A program made the translations under genes and the position numbers. Under the pieces are notes generated by a model. It was not told where the DNA came from. It saw only the letters and a program-made list of their open reading frames with translations, and made no database searches. Positions 22,900-24,650 of a DNA stretch of 24,650 nt are shown here, piece after piece. The DNA is from DATAVB01 sp040414495 (GTDB lineage: Bacteria > Actinomycetota > Actinomycetes > Mycobacteriales > QHCD01). The stretch is taken from positions 1 to 24,650 of the forward strand of contig JBEDUI010000055.1 of NCBI GenBank assembly GCA_040414495.1, written 5' to 3'. The first letter of the stretch is position 1, and the number at the start of each line of letters is the position of its first letter.

Positions 22900-22935
22900 T
22901 GGTTTCCGTCCGGCAAGACCTTATCCAGCGGGGCC

Positions 22936-22956
22936 AGTGGGCCCGCTTCGCCCACT
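22936..22956 (-). terminator. Weak hairpin between the beta-propeller and small membrane protein genes
   Basis: AGTGGGC-CCGCTTC-GCCCACT, a perfect 7-bp stem with a 7-nt loop, about 90 bp beyond the stop at 23046. It could end the beta-propeller transcript or be a leader structure of the small gene. Confidence 0.4.
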
Positions 22957-23045
22957 CGCGAGCTGTCTGATTCCTCGGATGCGCCCACGGTTGCCTCCCG
23001 ATGTCGTTATCCCGGTAAACGCACCCTAACATCCCGTTCTTTTTG

Positions 23046-24062
23046 TCAGCCGCCGTTCGGCGCATTCGCGGGCGCCGCGGCCAAGGCCTGGAACGTATAG
23101 ATATAGCCGCCGCCCGGCCCGGATGCGGTGGCGAAAGCGCGGTTGGTGCCAGGCTGGATCGCCACGTGGGTAACGTGCGGAACAGTGTCGGGGAATTCGA
23201 CCCGACCGATCCGCAGGCCGGCGGAATTGAATTCGAGCACCTCGTGCGCGCCGTAGACGGCCATATAGATATTGCCCTGACCGTCCGTGGTCAGCGAGTC
23301 CGAATACGCGTTGGCGCCGAGGTTGAGATAGGACGCGGTGTGCTCGGTCGCGATCGGCGTGGTTGCCGCCGGTGAGGACAATTGGTAGGCGACGTGGTCG
23401 AGCTTGCCGGAGAGATCCTCATCGACCCAGAGCGATTGCTGGTCGGGGGTGAAGACAATGCCGTTGGGGTGGGCCAAACCTTTGAGGGCGATATCCGTGC
23501 TGCCGTCGGCGTGGTGCACGAGAATTCGTCCAGTCGGCGCGGTCGGCGATCCCTGGTAGTCGGCGATGTACATATCACCGTTGCCGGCGATCGCCATGTC
23601 GTCCGGCACGATGGCGGAGTGCCCGAGCTTGGTCAATACGTTGGTGAGCGTGCTCTTGGCCGGGTCGAATTTGACGATCCGGCCTTTGAGGTCGCACAAA
23701 TACATCGTTCCGTCCGGGGCGAATCCGATGCAGTTGAGCATGCTGCTCGTGTCGGTGTACAGATCGCTGATCTTTTGCGTGGTCAGGTCCAGACTCATGA
23801 GTTTCGGTTGGCCGGCCGGTGCGGTCGTGTCCACAAAATACAATTGGCCGTGCGCATCAAAGGCGGCGCCTTCAAGACTGGTACCGAAAACCCCGGGGTC
23901 GGGGCCGGTTACCTTCGTGACCAGTTGGGCCGTCGTGTCAGTATCAGCGTCAGTTGATTGCTTTGCGGGTGCCGACCCGCGACCGACACCCGTCCACAGC
24001 AGACCGCCGGTCAGGCAGACAGCGGCAACGACGAGGGATTTCCCGAGCAGTGATCGATTCAT
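23046..24062 (-). CDS. Exported SMP-30/gluconolactonase-like beta-propeller protein
   Basis: The protein is 338 aa from the ATG at 24062 (a GTG at 24068 would add two residues). Residues 9-27 are a signal peptide or membrane anchor. The rest is a six-bladed propeller of the SMP-30/gluconolactonase/LRE type: SLEGAAFDAHGQLYFVD with Glu64 as the metal ligand typical of the family, FAPDGTMYLCD, AIAGNGDMYIADYQG, AHPNGIVFTPDQQSLWVDE and YSDSLTTDGQGNIYMAVYG. Characterised relatives are divalent-metal lactonases, but many family members only bind sugars or have no shown activity. GATTAT lies six bases before the ATG and there is no ribosome-binding site, suggesting a leaderless message. A CCCGATCGGG palindrome lies at 24080-24089. 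Confidence 0.85.
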   Translation of the reverse strand: MNRSLLGKSLVVAAVCLTGGLLWTGVGRGSAPAKQSTDADTDTTAQLVTKVTGPDPGVFGTSLEGAAFDAHGQLYFVDTTAPAGQPKLMSLDLTTQKISDLYTDTSSMLNCIGFAPDGTMYLCDLKGRIVKFDPAKSTLTNVLTKLGHSAIVPDDMAIAGNGDMYIADYQGSPTAPTGRILVHHADGSTDIALKGLAHPNGIVFTPDQQSLWVDEDLSGKLDHVAYQLSSPAATTPIATEHTASYLNLGANAYSDSLTTDGQGNIYMAVYGAHEVLEFNSAGLRIGRVEFPDTVPHVTHVAIQPGTNRAFATASGPGGGYIYTFQALAAAPANAPNGG

Positions 24063-24109
24063 GGCCACATAATCACACGCCCGATCGGGTACGCGGTTGG
24101 CTTTTTCGC

Positions 24110-24128
24110 AGCTGAAGAAGTTTCAGCT
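24110..24128. repeat. 7-bp inverted repeat (AGCTGAA / TTCAGCT)
   Basis: AGCTGAA (24110-24116) and TTCAGCT (24122-24128) around 5 bp lie 48 bp or more upstream of the beta-propeller start, in the 279-bp gap before the HisI-like gene. It could be an operator for the beta-propeller gene. Nothing else stands out in 24129-24341. Confidence 0.35.
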
Positions 24129-24341
24129 ATCGCAGTTGCAGCATCGCCAGAACTTCCCTCGCGGGAGGCAGTTCGTTGGTTCGGCTCGCGTCCAGTTGGT
24201 GCCGATCGGGGAATTGACCGAGATTTTTGCGATGCTTTTCCAGCTCATTATTTTTGGCAAAGGGTTGGCTTATTCATTCGCCTACGCGCCCAACCAGCCG
24301 GCCGGACTTCGCCAGGTCCTCGACCCGCAGAGCGCCAGGCG

Positions 24342-24650
24342 TCAGAGCGGTTCCAAGGTCGAATCGCTGAGTCGGCGGTAGTAACAGGACGGTCGGGCGA
24401 TTCCATTGTGGTCACGGGTGTGACAGGCCGAACCGGTGGCCGGACGCACGAGGTACAGAAGCGAGTTCTGCTCGCAGTTCACCCGAATATCAACGACATC
24501 GAGCCAGTCGCCGGAGGTCGCGCCCTTGCGCCACAATTCGTTGCGCGAGGTCGACCAGAGCGTGGCGCGCCCGGTGCGCTGCGTCTCGGTAACGGCTTCC
24601 TCATCGGCGTAGCCGACGTAGAGCACGGCCAGCGTGTCGGCGTGCTGCAA
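24342..24650 (-). CDS. HisI-like (phosphoribosyl-AMP cyclohydrolase fold) protein, 5' end outside the window
   Basis: The visible 102 C-terminal residues match the HisI layout: LYVGYADEEAV, an ATLWSTSRNELWRKGATSG block, and three widely spaced cysteines that in HisI bind zinc (Cys59 in VNCEQN, Cys76 in ACHT, Cys89 in PSCYY, numbered from the edge). HisI opens the adenine ring of phosphoribosyl-AMP in histidine synthesis. In canonical HisI the first cysteine lies in D-C-D-x-D, whose aspartates bind magnesium; here it is N-C-E-Q-N. The protein may therefore be a divergent paralogue with altered activity. The start lies beyond 24650; no other his gene is visible. Confidence in the family is good, in the reaction low. 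Confidence 0.8.
   Translation of the reverse strand: MQHADTLAVLYVGYADEEAVTETQRTGRATLWSTSRNELWRKGATSGDWLDVVDIRVNCEQNSLLYLVRPATGSACHTRDHNGIARPSCYYRRLSDSTLEPL

Noticed and set aside
24097..24381. 94-codon plus-strand frame before the HisI-like gene
   Set aside because: It overlaps the end of the HisI-like gene and has no ribosome-binding site or recognisable features.

Overview
The window is high-GC DNA with the gene content of a soil-type actinomycete: two carbohydrate-type ABC importers with Tat/lipoprotein binding proteins, a LacI regulator, an XRE/MmyB-type regulator divergent to an SDR, a NarL-type two-component system next to an MMPL exporter, and several probably leaderless genes. The genus cannot be named from this sequence alone. 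There are 19 complete protein genes, one gene truncated by the right edge, and no rRNA, tRNA, transposase or CRISPR array. Most genes lie on the minus strand.

Layout. 1-729: no gene; two unrelated tandem-repeat arrays and several inverted repeats. 730-2713 (minus): alpha/beta hydrolase of the cofactor-free haloperoxidase type and a DUF4331 protein. 2959-5723 (minus): a secreted sialidase-fold (BNR/Asp-box) protein and a Tat-exported PhoX-type phosphatase. 5890-9329 (minus): binding protein, MalF-like and MalG-like permeases; a LacI repressor gene (9424-10434) lies just upstream with its own promoter. 10616-11296 (minus): small membrane/coiled-coil protein. 11371-14585 (minus): a second ABC import operon ending in a very strong hairpin terminator. 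14586-15379: about 800 bp without a gene, holding palindromic operator-like sites and four consecutive stem-loops. 15380-17045: MmyB-like regulator divergent from an SDR oxidoreductase. 17056-18015: nitronate monooxygenase. 18016-18332: no gene; two long hairpins. 18333-20215: response regulator and histidine kinase, divergent from an MMPL exporter (20397-22544). 22609-24062: small membrane protein and an exported SMP-30-like beta-propeller. 24342-24650: C-terminal part of a HisI-like protein that keeps its zinc cysteines but has lost the acidic magnesium motif.

How the parts may work together. The left-centre block reads as an extracellular scavenging locus: secreted sialidase-fold hydrolase and PhoX outside, ABC importer for the released small molecule, LacI for control. 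A 15-bp motif (13/15 identical) occurs exactly in the -35/-10 spacer of the importer promoter and again over the -35 of lacI, which supports autoregulation and operon control by this LacI. The kinase/regulator pair probably controls the adjacent MMPL exporter. The less explained material is in the non-coding DNA: the 9-bp modular array with matching inverted flanks, the four-hairpin cluster, and the tandem hairpins after the response regulator.
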